DNA of 28,836 nt. It comes from Clostridiales bacterium (lineage in GTDB: Bacteria; Bacillota_A; Clostridia; Saccharofermentanales; Saccharofermentanaceae). Both the position numbers and the translations under genes were made by a program. The DNA lies in contig JAILHZ010000004.1 of assembly GCA_024695545.1 (NCBI GenBank), positions 1 to 28,836 on the forward strand, given 5' to 3'. Within the stretch, counting starts at the first letter, position 1. Every line of letters begins with the position of its first letter. A model generated the notes under the pieces. It was not told the DNA's origin, did no database searches, and was given only the letters and a program-made list of their open reading frames with translations. Positions 8,835 through 15,904 of the stretch are shown here, in pieces.

Positions 8835-8873
8835 ACGGTGCTTCCGCATAGTCTTTATCAAACTTGCCTTGAT

Positions 8874-8902
8874 ATAATACTACACGAAAGTCGGATTGTC
8901 TA
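8874..8902 (-). promoter_or_regulatory. Promoter of the tRNA-Gly/tRNA-Arg unit
   Basis: TAGACA (8897-8902) and TATTAT (8874-8879) on the minus strand are 17 bases apart, each one base off consensus. They lie about 40 bases before the tRNA-Gly 5' end. Confidence 0.75.
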
Positions 8903-8941
8903 TAATGAATTTTCGAAACTCAAAAAGAAGTTGAAAACGCG

Positions 8942-9397
8942 TCAGGACGGCTTGGTATCCTTGATATAATCGCAGGATACATAGAATCCGTCTTCAAGCT
9001 TATACCAGTTATTATCGGTCTTCGCAACGACAACAACCTGAGTACCCTTCGGGAGCTTGGAAACTACCGGATACTTAGTATCATCCGTACCCGGACCTTT
9101 TCTTACTTTAAGATATTTCTCGACGCCGGAAACATACATGACCTTCGCTTCCATCGTCTCTTCTTTCCATGTTACTTCTACATCGTTCGGAGCAATCGAC
9201 ATACCGTACTCTTTAAGAGTCGTCTCCTCAGTCGTCGGAGGAACTGTGACCATCGGAGTCGTCTCCGTCGTCTGTTCAGTAGATTCCGTAGTCTCTACTT
9301 CTTCTTTCTTTTTCTTGCCGCATCCGGCTATTCCGAGAACCATAGAACATGCCATGGTCAGGACCAGCGTTTTTACAATAATGGAAGATCGTTTCAT
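8942..9397 (-). CDS. Lipoprotein with C-terminal bacterial SH3 domain
   Basis: The protein has 151 residues. A basic N-terminus, a hydrophobic stretch and the lipobox GIAGC (Cys26) predict an exported lipoprotein. Residues 27-62 form a Lys/Glu then Thr/Glu/Pro-rich spacer. Residues about 85-148 look like a bacterial SH3 (SH3b) domain, with YLKVRKGPGTDDTKYPVVSKLPKG and NNWYKLEDGFYVSCDYIK split over its strands. Such domains bind cell-wall peptides or polysaccharide. AAGGAG lies eight bases before the ATG. It stands alone between the tRNA unit and the GNAT gene, with a weak promoter at 9437-9467. No catalytic domain is present, so a wall-binding or sensor role is inferred. Confidence 0.85.
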   Translation of the reverse strand: MKRSSIIVKTLVLTMACSMVLGIAGCGKKKKEEVETTESTEQTTETTPMVTVPPTTEETTLKEYGMSIAPNDVEVTWKEETMEAKVMYVSGVEKYLKVRKGPGTDDTKYPVVSKLPKGTQVVVVAKTDNNWYKLEDGFYVSCDYIKDTKPS

Positions 9398-9420
9398 AGG
9401 ACACGCTCCTTCTTGCTCAT
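9394..9420 (-). other. Eight-codon upstream ORF ending at the lipoprotein start (ATGA)
   Basis: ATG at 9420 opens a frame of eight codons (MSKKERVL) whose TGA overlaps the ATG of the SH3 lipoprotein. AGGTG lies five bases before it. It contains the main ribosome binding site, so it may be fortuitous. Confidence 0.25.
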
Positions 9421-9436
9421 TTTTTCACCTAATTTA

Positions 9437-9467
9437 ATAGTACACCATTCTTTTTGAATAAATGCAA
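9437..9467 (-). promoter_or_regulatory. Weak candidate promoter of the SH3 lipoprotein gene
   Basis: On the minus strand TTGCAT (9462-9467) and TACTAT (9437-9442) are 19 bases apart, about 40 bases before the ATG. Spacing is longer than usual. Confidence 0.3.
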
Positions 9468-9485
9468 ATGATTATTACAATGTCA

Positions 9486-10079
9486 TTACATTTCGACCTC
9501 GGGGTTCAACTTGACCATCATGACATGATCCTGATACTTCCCGTCGATCTCCATAAACTTGATATTGTAGCCCATCTTCTCAAATCCGCAGCGTTCCGCA
9601 CAGGCCAGGGAGCGCTTATTTGTGGGCAGGATATCCGCTTCGATCCTGTGAAGGCGGAAATATTGGAACATGAAATCACAACCTGCAAGAAGCGCTTCGG
9701 TCATATAACCCTGTCCCTGACACTCCTCATCGATATGATAGCCGACAAAAGAGGAATTCATGGCGCCGCCGATAATACTGTAGAATGAAAGTCTTCCGAT
9801 GATCCGGTCCGGACGGTCCGGAAGAGTGATCCAGAAGGCAACCTGAGTATTCCTGTTATACTGGTTCAGGTCCTCCTTGAGATACTGCCTCTGTTCTCCT
9901 ACTGTGAAGTATTTGTCGTGATGTCTCTGCGTGAATTCCTTATGAAAAGCACGGTTACGCACAAGATAGTCTGTGACCATCCTGTCTGCAGAAGGTTTAT
10001 AAACGGAAAGGACCAGCCTTTTCGTCTGTAACGAAAGGACTGATCCCTTAACCGGACTTATGATCTCAAATCTTGCCAT
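9486..10079 (-). CDS. GNAT-family N-acetyltransferase (RimJ/RimL-like)
   Basis: The protein has 197 residues from ATG 10079. The GNAT fold is seen as LQTKRLVLSVYKPSAD (17-32), the acetyl-CoA site GYHIDEECQGQGYMTEALL with the QGQGYM loop, and NKRSLACAERCGFEKMG near the end. It resembles RimJ/RimL enzymes that acetylate N-terminal amines of proteins, but the substrate is not predictable. The ATG lies inside the end of the cohesin-like gene: they overlap by 14 bases and no good ribosome binding site is close (GAGG is 12 bases away), so translation is probably coupled. The frame extends upstream into the neighbour, but only this start matches the family N-terminus. Confidence 0.88.
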   Translation of the reverse strand: MARFEIISPVKGSVLSLQTKRLVLSVYKPSADRMVTDYLVRNRAFHKEFTQRHHDKYFTVGEQRQYLKEDLNQYNRNTQVAFWITLPDRPDRIIGRLSFYSIIGGAMNSSFVGYHIDEECQGQGYMTEALLAGCDFMFQYFRLHRIEADILPTNKRSLACAERCGFEKMGYNIKFMEIDGKYQDHVMMVKLNPEVEM

Positions 10080-11889
10080 TGCCGTCTTTATCCTCAGATC
10101 CGGGTTCATCCGGAAGATCTTCATCATTCTGATTATCATCAGAATCCATCGTATCGGATTCTGTTTCAACTACCTTAAGAATTGGAACAGGACTTACTGT
10201 CTTTTCCAGAATCGGTTCCGGTTTCTTTTCAGGGAACTCGGGGAAATCAGGAAGCGGCTCTTCCTTAACCACTTGTTCAGTCACCGTCTCATCTCCGGCG
10301 CGCTTGGCACCCGGACGCATAGGCTGCGGTTCCTCATCACCGAACTGATAATAGTGGTCTCCTTCGTTTTCAGAAGGATCCGTATTTTCTGTGGTCTCTT
10401 CACTTGCAGAAGATCCTGTGCCGGCATTCTCATCCGGTCCTTCCGGATCATCATTATCTCTCTTTCTTATTACAAAAAGGATGATCACAAGTGCAAGAAG
10501 TGCGGCACTGACAACACCGAGAAGGATAGTTGCGACTTTAAAGGCATCTCCGGAATTCTCCTTCTCTACAGGAGTCGGCTCAGGAGTATCAGTCGGTGCA
10601 GGTGTCGGAGTCGGCGTAGGTGTCGGTGTTTCCGTCGGTACAGGTGTAGGAGTCGCCATCATGGCATTCAGGTCTCCTCTGTACGGCATGATCATTCCTG
10701 TTGAACGGTCAAAATAGTAGATACTTGATTTTCCGTTTGCATCGAGCATGTTCATCAGAAGCGGGAAACTGTCAGACTCTTCATTCATGTAGACTTCGAT
10801 CTCGTTGCCGCTATAGTTCATCGTCGTCTTCTCATAACCGGCCGGAGCAGCAAAGTCCGCCGGGAACGGGATGATCAGCATCGAAGCTGTTGGTGTCGTG
10901 TAAGCACTGCAGGGAGCAACTGTCTGGGTATTCAGGTCGTAGAAATAAAGACCATTACCGGAATCGGAAAGGAGCCACATCAGAAGTGTGCCGTCCGGTC
11001 CGGCAAGACAGGGAACTCTTTTCGAGTTGTACGTGGTCTCCGACCATTCAAAACCACTCGGGATGGTTTCGAGGGATTCCTTTTCGAGGATCGTATAGCT
11101 GTTGCCGTTAGTAACGATGACTGGATACGGTTCCGGTGTCGGTGTCGGAACGCCGCGGGTAACAAGGATCTTATATGTGCGCTTATCACCGTTTTCAGCA
11201 GTAACGGTAACTTTTACCGTGTTATCACCCATCTGAAGGTCTTTCTGTACACCATTCAGGGAAACCTTTGCCTTGCTGTGTTCAGCGGAAGCAGATACTG
11301 CGATCGAGGTCTGTGTCTCATTAACGGTAACATGGTAACTGGTTTTATCTTTTGAGAAAGACGGGCTCAGTGTACCCGGAGCTACAGAAAGCGAGCTGAG
11401 GTAGTTATTACCAGAGAGCTGTACCGGAGCTGAGATCGAGATCTCGGCAGATGTTCCGCAGCCATAGTCGGCTGTACCATCGAGGTTGGATACGTTCATG
11501 CTTACCGATACCTTGCCGGTACCTTCTTTCAGGCACTTCAGTTTTGCAACAACGATTGTCGAACCGGAAGGCACGTTACAGTTATAGTCAAGGAAGCTGG
11601 AACCGCTCGAACTGAAGTTCGCCGCGCCGTAATTACCGGAGCTGATTCCCTGCAGTTCGAAATATTCAGAATCATAAGAAAGCTTTCCGTTATATCCGCC
11701 GTAAGGACCGTCTCCGCTGACCTTAACGTTGACGCTGATCGTTTTACCGACCTCTGCGCTGCCGCTTTTGGAAAGGCTTGCGGAAGGATCAGCATGAACG
11801 ATCCCCGCCTGGAAGATTCCCAGGACGAGTGCTGCTGTCGCCAGCACCGACACTCCTTTACTTAGATATGTCCTTATTCCTGTTTTCAT
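10066..11889 (-). CDS. Secreted cohesin-like, cadherin-like transmembrane protein
   Basis: This 607-residue protein has a signal peptide (1-33), a cohesin-like beta-sandwich (about 35-155, with VGKTISVNVKVSG and YNGKLSYDSEYFELQG), a cadherin-like beta-sandwich of the PF12733 type (about 162-246) and a region of unknown fold (about 257-410). A Thr-Pro linker (412-442), one membrane helix (about 452-474) and an acidic inner tail of about 130 residues follow. It is a type I membrane protein that displays binding domains at the wall. Cohesins classically hold dockerins, and the gene just upstream encodes a dockerin enzyme, so pairing is a direct hypothesis. AAAGG lies about ten bases before the ATG. 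The inner tail is low complexity, with no recognised signalling domain. The cohesin call is by pattern and needs a profile search. Confidence 0.75.
   Translation of the reverse strand: MKTGIRTYLSKGVSVLATAALVLGIFQAGIVHADPSASLSKSGSAEVGKTISVNVKVSGDGPYGGYNGKLSYDSEYFELQGISSGNYGAANFSSSGSSFLDYNCNVPSGSTIVVAKLKCLKEGTGKVSVSMNVSNLDGTADYGCGTSAEISISAPVQLSGNNYLSSLSVAPGTLSPSFSKDKTSYHVTVNETQTSIAVSASAEHSKAKVSLNGVQKDLQMGDNTVKVTVTAENGDKRTYKILVTRGVPTPTPEPYPVIVTNGNSYTILEKESLETIPSGFEWSETTYNSKRVPCLAGPDGTLLMWLLSDSGNGLYFYDLNTQTVAPCSAYTTPTASMLIIPFPADFAAPAGYEKTTMNYSGNEIEVYMNEESDSFPLLMNMLDANGKSSIYYFDRSTGMIMPYRGDLNAMMATPTPVPTETPTPTPTPTPAPTDTPEPTPVEKENSGDAFKVATILLGVVSAALLALVIILFVIRKRDNDDPEGPDENAGTGSSASEETTENTDPSENEGDHYYQFGDEEPQPMRPGAKRAGDETVTEQVVKEEPLPDFPEFPEKKPEPILEKTVSPVPILKVVETESDTMDSDDNQNDEDLPDEPGSEDKDGNGKI
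10570..10653 (-). repeat. Thr-Pro linker repeat in coding DNA
   Basis: Short degenerate repeats of ACACCGAC-like units encode TPTPVPTETPTPTPTPTPAP. They form the wall-spanning linker before the membrane helix. A similar block is found in the paralog gene at 24078-24240. Confidence 0.8.
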
Positions 11890-11920
11890 TTTTCTACTAC
11901 CTTTCTCGGTTATTTATCAG

Positions 11921-14017
11921 TTATTGAACAATTGTTGATTCCTGAAGAATATGTTTACAGATCCTTGTAAGGTCAGCCGCACTGATCTTACCGTCCTTGT
12001 TACCGTCTGCGGCATGTTTTCCTGCCTCACTCAGGCTGCTTTCACCGAGGATATAACGGCAGATAAGCGTCAGATCAGCAGCACTGATCTTACCGTCGCA
12101 GTTCGCGTCACCACGGATAAAGAGTGCACCGATATAAACTTTCTTACCGCTTGCGTCCATGATCTCTACAAGGTCACCGGAACATACCGCAGTAGAATCA
12201 TCCTTTGTCTGACCGTTCATATTAACGTATGTCAGTGTATATCCGTCAGCAAGAGTAAACATCGTCTTTACAGCACCTACTGTTGTTCCGGGCTCCACTC
12301 CGCCGAAGAAGTTACCTTCCGCAGCGATCGAGCATGTAAAATAACTCTCAGACGAATCTGTATTTCTCGCGATATCAAGTGTATAGACCTTCGAAGATCC
12401 GTTTTCTGCCTTACAGTTGATCTTGATCGTGCTGACTCCGCTGCCGAGAGTGATGTCACCGGCTCCGGAGACCTTCGCCTTATCCGATGCCGGAACAGCG
12501 TTTACACGGACTGTCGCGCAGGATGCAGGCACAACGAGCGAATACTCGGTTGTCGCAGGATCGAATACAGGAGTCAGAACATATCCGTCAATGGAGAGCT
12601 CCTTGAGGTAGCAGTTCGGGTTACCGCTTTCTCTCGGAAGGAGACAAGCCTGCTCCGGAAGACCGGAGTATACCGGAATGGCAAAAGTCAGTTCCGTATT
12701 CAGGATACCTGCCTTCGAATAAGCGTTATACATCTTCTTTCCTTCAGAAGCTCCGCCTCTGATATTCGTCATATACTGGTGTGTACCATACTGGGAAGAA
12801 TCCTTCGGAATAACATTAAACTTCATCAGATAGATCGAGTTCTGTCCGATATTGAGATACGCATTCGCTACCCACTTACTTCCGCCGCGGATCGCACGGT
12901 AAGGAGTACACCACGGGAGATAGTACTCTTCATTCTTAGCGGCGTTGATAGAACCGTCGGCATTCTTATAGCCGTCACGGGCAAAGGCAAGTCCTTTTGC
13001 CACAGGATCAGAATCCGAGGATGCACCGATATTAAAGTAGTTATAGAGATTTGTATACTGTCTGTGGTAGTAAGAAGAATAATAGTTTCCGCTGGTGGAA
13101 TTACTTCCGTTCGCAGAAACTTCCTGCAGAACTTTTGCCGCCAGGAATACCGGGTTGGCTCCCGTCTTCTCTGCCGAGATCATAAACGCCTGCTCATAGG
13201 AGATCTGGTTTCCGTCCCAGTCCGTGATCTGCTGATTGCCCATAAATGTACCGTTGAGCATACCTTTTACGGAGTCGATCGTCTGATACTTGGCATCAAA
13301 GGAAAGATCGAGGAACTGGAATACACCGTCTTCGGTCAGCATATTTCTCGGATCGAGATAATACATGACGACAGCCTTAGAAGCATTTACCCAGTTCTGT
13401 CCGTCATAAGGAGTAAACGTTCCGGTGTTCCAGTCATAAGCACCGGGCTCTGTGGACTTCCAGGCATCGTTTACGGAATTCTCGATAAGACTTACACCGA
13501 GTCTGGTCTGTACAGAAACTGTCGTATTAAAATCTTTCAGCGCATTCACCGGGCGGAAATGCCAGGACGGATGCGCTTTGTGAAGGGCTCTCAGATAGGT
13601 TTTGTAGCTTTCGGGGAAGCTGGCGATCTCGGTCTCAAAGGTCGGATCCGAATTGATATCGGCATCCTTGGATATGAATGAATCGACAACATAACCCGTG
13701 ATTGAAGCGCCGTCACTGCTTCTTTTATACGTGATCTTGCACCAGACATTACTTCCGGAAGGATCTCCTGATATCGTGACCACATCACCCAGCGTCACAC
13801 GCGTTCCGTTCCGGACGACATCGATGACTGTAGTATTGACCGTGCCGGGGTTATTTCTGACATTGGCACTGTCAACAATAATAGTTCCCATCGGCGCATC
13901 CGCAGCCCGCTTATAAGTCGAAGCCGGGATCCCACCGAGCAGGAAGACACACGAAAACGCCGCTGCAAAGGCCCTTGCAATGGCTCTTTTCGAAGTGTTT
14001 CTTATTTTCCGTAACAT
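11921..14017 (-). CDS. Secreted N-acetylglucosaminidase with SH3, cadherin-like and dockerin domains
   Basis: The 698-residue protein begins with a signal peptide (1-about 40), then an SH3-type domain (about 44-118). A glucosaminidase domain of the autolysin (GH73-like) type follows (about 130-450), with FPESYKTYLRALHKAHPSW and a likely catalytic Glu in AAKVLQEVSANGS. Next come a PF12733 cadherin-like beta-sandwich (about 470-552), a pre-dockerin beta domain and a C-terminal type I dockerin (about 635-695). The dockerin has two calcium loops, DANCDGKISAAD and DGNKDGKISAAD, with Ala-Ala at the usual recognition pair in both repeats. It should cleave peptidoglycan glycan strands outside the cell. 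ATG 14017 is preferred to 14038 because AAGG lies nine bases before it and the first ATG lies in the likely -10 region. The gene heads an operon with the cohesin-like protein. Confidence 0.9.
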   Translation of the reverse strand: MLRKIRNTSKRAIARAFAAAFSCVFLLGGIPASTYKRAADAPMGTIIVDSANVRNNPGTVNTTVIDVVRNGTRVTLGDVVTISGDPSGSNVWCKITYKRSSDGASITGYVVDSFISKDADINSDPTFETEIASFPESYKTYLRALHKAHPSWHFRPVNALKDFNTTVSVQTRLGVSLIENSVNDAWKSTEPGAYDWNTGTFTPYDGQNWVNASKAVVMYYLDPRNMLTEDGVFQFLDLSFDAKYQTIDSVKGMLNGTFMGNQQITDWDGNQISYEQAFMISAEKTGANPVFLAAKVLQEVSANGSNSTSGNYYSSYYHRQYTNLYNYFNIGASSDSDPVAKGLAFARDGYKNADGSINAAKNEEYYLPWCTPYRAIRGGSKWVANAYLNIGQNSIYLMKFNVIPKDSSQYGTHQYMTNIRGGASEGKKMYNAYSKAGILNTELTFAIPVYSGLPEQACLLPRESGNPNCYLKELSIDGYVLTPVFDPATTEYSLVVPASCATVRVNAVPASDKAKVSGAGDITLGSGVSTIKINCKAENGSSKVYTLDIARNTDSSESYFTCSIAAEGNFFGGVEPGTTVGAVKTMFTLADGYTLTYVNMNGQTKDDSTAVCSGDLVEIMDASGKKVYIGALFIRGDANCDGKISAADLTLICRYILGESSLSEAGKHAADGNKDGKISAADLTRICKHILQESTIVQ

Positions 14018-14037
14018 ATAAGTTAACCTTATCCTCA

Positions 14038-14066
14038 TATATATGTAATCTAGTTTATCGTATCAA
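14038..14066 (-). promoter_or_regulatory. Candidate promoter of the dockerin-autolysin operon
   Basis: TTGATA (14061-14066) and TATATA (14038-14043) on the minus strand are 17 bases apart. Transcription would begin close to the ribosome binding site, leaving a very short leader. An alternative, TTGTAC-N18-GATAAA, lies about 20 bases further upstream. Confidence 0.4.
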
Positions 14067-14135
14067 ATCTTTGTTTTGTACAAGTTACAGTATTATCACA
14101 GTTTCCTTGTGCAGAAATGAACGATCTTCTTCTCA

Positions 14136-14172
14136 CAAAGAAAAAGGACCGCCTTCTGATGAAGGCAGTCCC
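14136..14172 (-). terminator. Terminator of the tRNA-His/Gln/Lys unit
   Basis: An 11-bp stem (14146-14156 with 14162-14172, including a G-U pair) is followed on the minus strand by TTTTTCTTTG. It lies 11 bases after the tRNA-Lys CCA end. Confidence 0.85.
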
Positions 14173-14183
14173 TCATAGATCCT

Positions 14184-14259
14184 TGGTGGCTCACTGGAGG
14201 CTCGAACTCCAGACCCCTTGATTAAAAGTCAAGTGCTCTACCTACTGAGCTAGTGAACC
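14184..14259 (-). tRNA. tRNA-Lys (anticodon UUU)
   Basis: A 76-base cloverleaf has acceptor GGTTCAC paired with GTGAGCC (one G-U pair), anticodon stem CTTGA/TCAAG with loop CTTTTAA giving TTT, and T-arm GAGTTCGAGCCTC. Discriminator A and CCA are encoded. It is the last gene of the three-tRNA unit. Confidence 0.97.
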
Positions 14260-14262
14260 ATA

Positions 14263-14337
14263 TGGCTGGGGTAGCAGGATTCGGACCTACGAATGCGGGA
14301 GTCAAAGTCCCGTGCCTTACCGCTTGGCTATACCCCA
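14263..14337 (-). tRNA. tRNA-Gln (anticodon UUG)
   Basis: A 75-base cloverleaf has the typical acceptor TGGGGTA paired with TACCCCA, anticodon stem CGGGA/TCCCG with loop CTTTGAC giving TTG, and T-arm GGTCCGAATCC. Discriminator G and CCA are encoded. It is three bases upstream of tRNA-Lys. Confidence 0.97.
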
Positions 14338-14360
14338 TCGATTTCCCCCGGGGATATTGG

Positions 14361-14437
14361 TGGGGTGGGATATGGGAGTCGAACCCATGACCTCTTGTGC
14401 CACAAACAAGCGCTCTAACCAACTGAGCTAATCCCAC
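14361..14437 (-). tRNA. tRNA-His (anticodon GUG)
   Basis: A 77-base cloverleaf has acceptor GTGGGAT paired with ATCCCAC, anticodon stem CTTGT/ACAAG with loop TTGTGGC giving GTG, and T-arm GGGTTCGACTCCC. The base before position 1 is G and the discriminator is C, giving the extra G(-1):C73 pair expected of tRNA-His. CCA is encoded. Confidence 0.97.
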
Positions 14438-14464
14438 CAAGATTCTCCCAAAAGGCACTACGAA

Positions 14465-14494
14465 ATTATAATGTTTTCAGACTGGAAATGTCAA
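14465..14494 (-). promoter_or_regulatory. Consensus promoter of the tRNA-His/Gln/Lys unit
   Basis: Perfect TTGACA (14489-14494) and perfect TATAAT (14465-14470) on the minus strand are 18 bases apart, about 27 bases before tRNA-His. This suits a strongly expressed stable-RNA unit. Confidence 0.9.
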
Positions 14495-14550
14495 GCACTT
14501 ATTTTATTGTGCATTATATAGATAATATACTCCCCTGTATCCTCTTTGTA

Positions 14551-14579
14551 TAGAAAAGCACTTTTGCTTGGTGTATAAT
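14551..14579 (+). promoter_or_regulatory. argJ promoter
   Basis: TAGAAA (14551-14556) and perfect TATAAT (14574-14579) are 17 bases apart, about 30 bases before the argJ ATG. It diverges from the tRNA promoter. No ArgR box was clear by eye. Confidence 0.65.
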
Positions 14580-14609
14580 GCACCTACTAAATACAGAGAG
14601 GTACTTCTC

Positions 14610-15821
14610 ATGGATATCGAAAACGCATATATTACTTTACCTTCGGGCTTTATCGCCAACGGCGTTCATGCGGGTCTTAAGCCGAACGGCAATCCGGATC
14701 TGGCTTATATCGGATCTGACCGTCCCGCAAATGTTGCCGGCGTATATACTTCCAATCTGGTCAAGGGACACTCCCTGACCCGTTCGATCTCACTGATCAA
14801 GAGTAGAGAGACAGTTCGCGGCATCATCATCAACAGCGGTAACGCGAACGCCTGTGTCGGCGAAGCCGGCGAGAGCGATGCATCCGCCATGGCAGAGAAA
14901 GCCGCATCTCTTCTTGGTGTCAGCGCCGATGAGATCCTGACCGCATCCACCGGTGTTATCGGATCCCGTCTTCCGCTCGATAAGATCACTTCCGCGATGC
15001 CGGGCCTGATCGGAAATGCCTCTTCTTCCGAAGAATGCGGACACCTCGCAGAGCGCGCTATCATGACTACAGACACTCAGCCGAAGGAAGTTGCTGCCAC
15101 CGTCAGCATTTTCGGCAAAGAGATCACCATTGCCGCGATCGCAAAGGGTTCCGGTATGATTCACCCGAATCTGGCCACCATGATCAGCGTCTTCACTACC
15201 GACGCGAACATTAAGCAGGATGTTCTCCAGTCCATGATCAGCGACAACGTTAAGGATACATACAACCGTGTCTCCGTTGACGGCGATACTTCCGTCTGCG
15301 ACATGGTCGTCATTATGGCAAACGGTGCATCCGAGACTCCTGAGATTACCATGGGTTCGGAAGAATACGAGACGTTTAAGGATGCTTTCCATGCACTCTG
15401 CTTCGATCTCGCCAAGATGATCGCATCTGACGGCGAAGGTGCTTCGAAACTTGTTGAAGTTGAAGTCGTCGGTGCCAAGACCGCTAAAGATGCTTACCTG
15501 TGCGTCCTTGCAATCTGCCGTTCCCCGCTCTGTAAGACAGCGATCTTCGGACAGGATGCCAACTGCGGCCGTTTCATCACTGCACTCGGCTACTCCGGTG
15601 CGGATATCGACCCGGATAAGATCAGCATGATCTTAAGCGGACTTCCGGTCTACGAGAAGGGTGTCGCTCTCCCGTTTGACGAGGATGTTGCCAAGGAGAA
15701 GCTCTCCGAGCACGATATCCTGATCCGTGTCGAATTGAACGATGGTGAATACAATGACCGTATGTGGACATGCGACTTCACATATGACTATGTAAAGATC
15801 AACGCCAGCTACAGAAGCTGA
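14610..15821 (+). CDS. argJ: Bifunctional ornithine acetyltransferase / N-acetylglutamate synthase (ArgJ)
   Basis: This 403-residue enzyme moves the acetyl group from N-acetylornithine to glutamate in the arginine pathway, and bifunctional members also use acetyl-CoA. The autocleavage site is KGSGMIHPNLATM, with Thr190 as the new N-terminal nucleophile after the precursor splits into alpha and beta chains. STGVIG (113-118) supplies the oxyanion hole, and GQDANCGRF is the usual beta-chain motif. ATG 14610 is chosen because AGAGAGG lies eight bases upstream; an earlier ATG at 14568 lies within the promoter. It is the only protein gene on the plus strand here and has its own promoter and terminator. 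No other arginine gene is in the window. Mono- or bifunctionality cannot be told from sequence alone. Confidence 0.96.
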   Translation: MDIENAYITLPSGFIANGVHAGLKPNGNPDLAYIGSDRPANVAGVYTSNLVKGHSLTRSISLIKSRETVRGIIINSGNANACVGEAGESDASAMAEKAASLLGVSADEILTASTGVIGSRLPLDKITSAMPGLIGNASSSEECGHLAERAIMTTDTQPKEVAATVSIFGKEITIAAIAKGSGMIHPNLATMISVFTTDANIKQDVLQSMISDNVKDTYNRVSVDGDTSVCDMVVIMANGASETPEITMGSEEYETFKDAFHALCFDLAKMIASDGEGASKLVEVEVVGAKTAKDAYLCVLAICRSPLCKTAIFGQDANCGRFITALGYSGADIDPDKISMILSGLPVYEKGVALPFDEDVAKEKLSEHDILIRVELNDGEYNDRMWTCDFTYDYVKINASYRS

Positions 15822-15847
15822 TCCGGCGGCAATTTAATAGACATAGC

Positions 15848-15885
15848 AAAAAGCCCGAAAGATCACTCTTTCGGGCTTTACTTTT
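15848..15885. terminator. Bidirectional terminator between argJ and the ClpE-like gene
   Basis: An 11-bp perfect stem (15852-15862 with 15867-15877) and a 4-base loop lie between convergent genes. TTTACTTTTAC follows on plus and a TTTTTG run follows on minus, so it can serve both argJ and the Clp gene. Confidence 0.88.
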
Positions 15886-15904
15886 ACTTACATACTTAGA
15901 AGTC

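Noticed and set aside
10066..10090. DKDGNGKI at the C-terminus of the cohesin-like protein, resembling a calcium loop
   Set aside because: Only eight residues of a twelve-residue loop are present, it lies inside the cell, and the bases also serve the start of the overlapping GNAT gene.
12417..12611. Small plus-strand frame within the dockerin enzyme gene
   Set aside because: No ribosome site and no similarity to known proteins; it is a shadow of the minus-strand gene.
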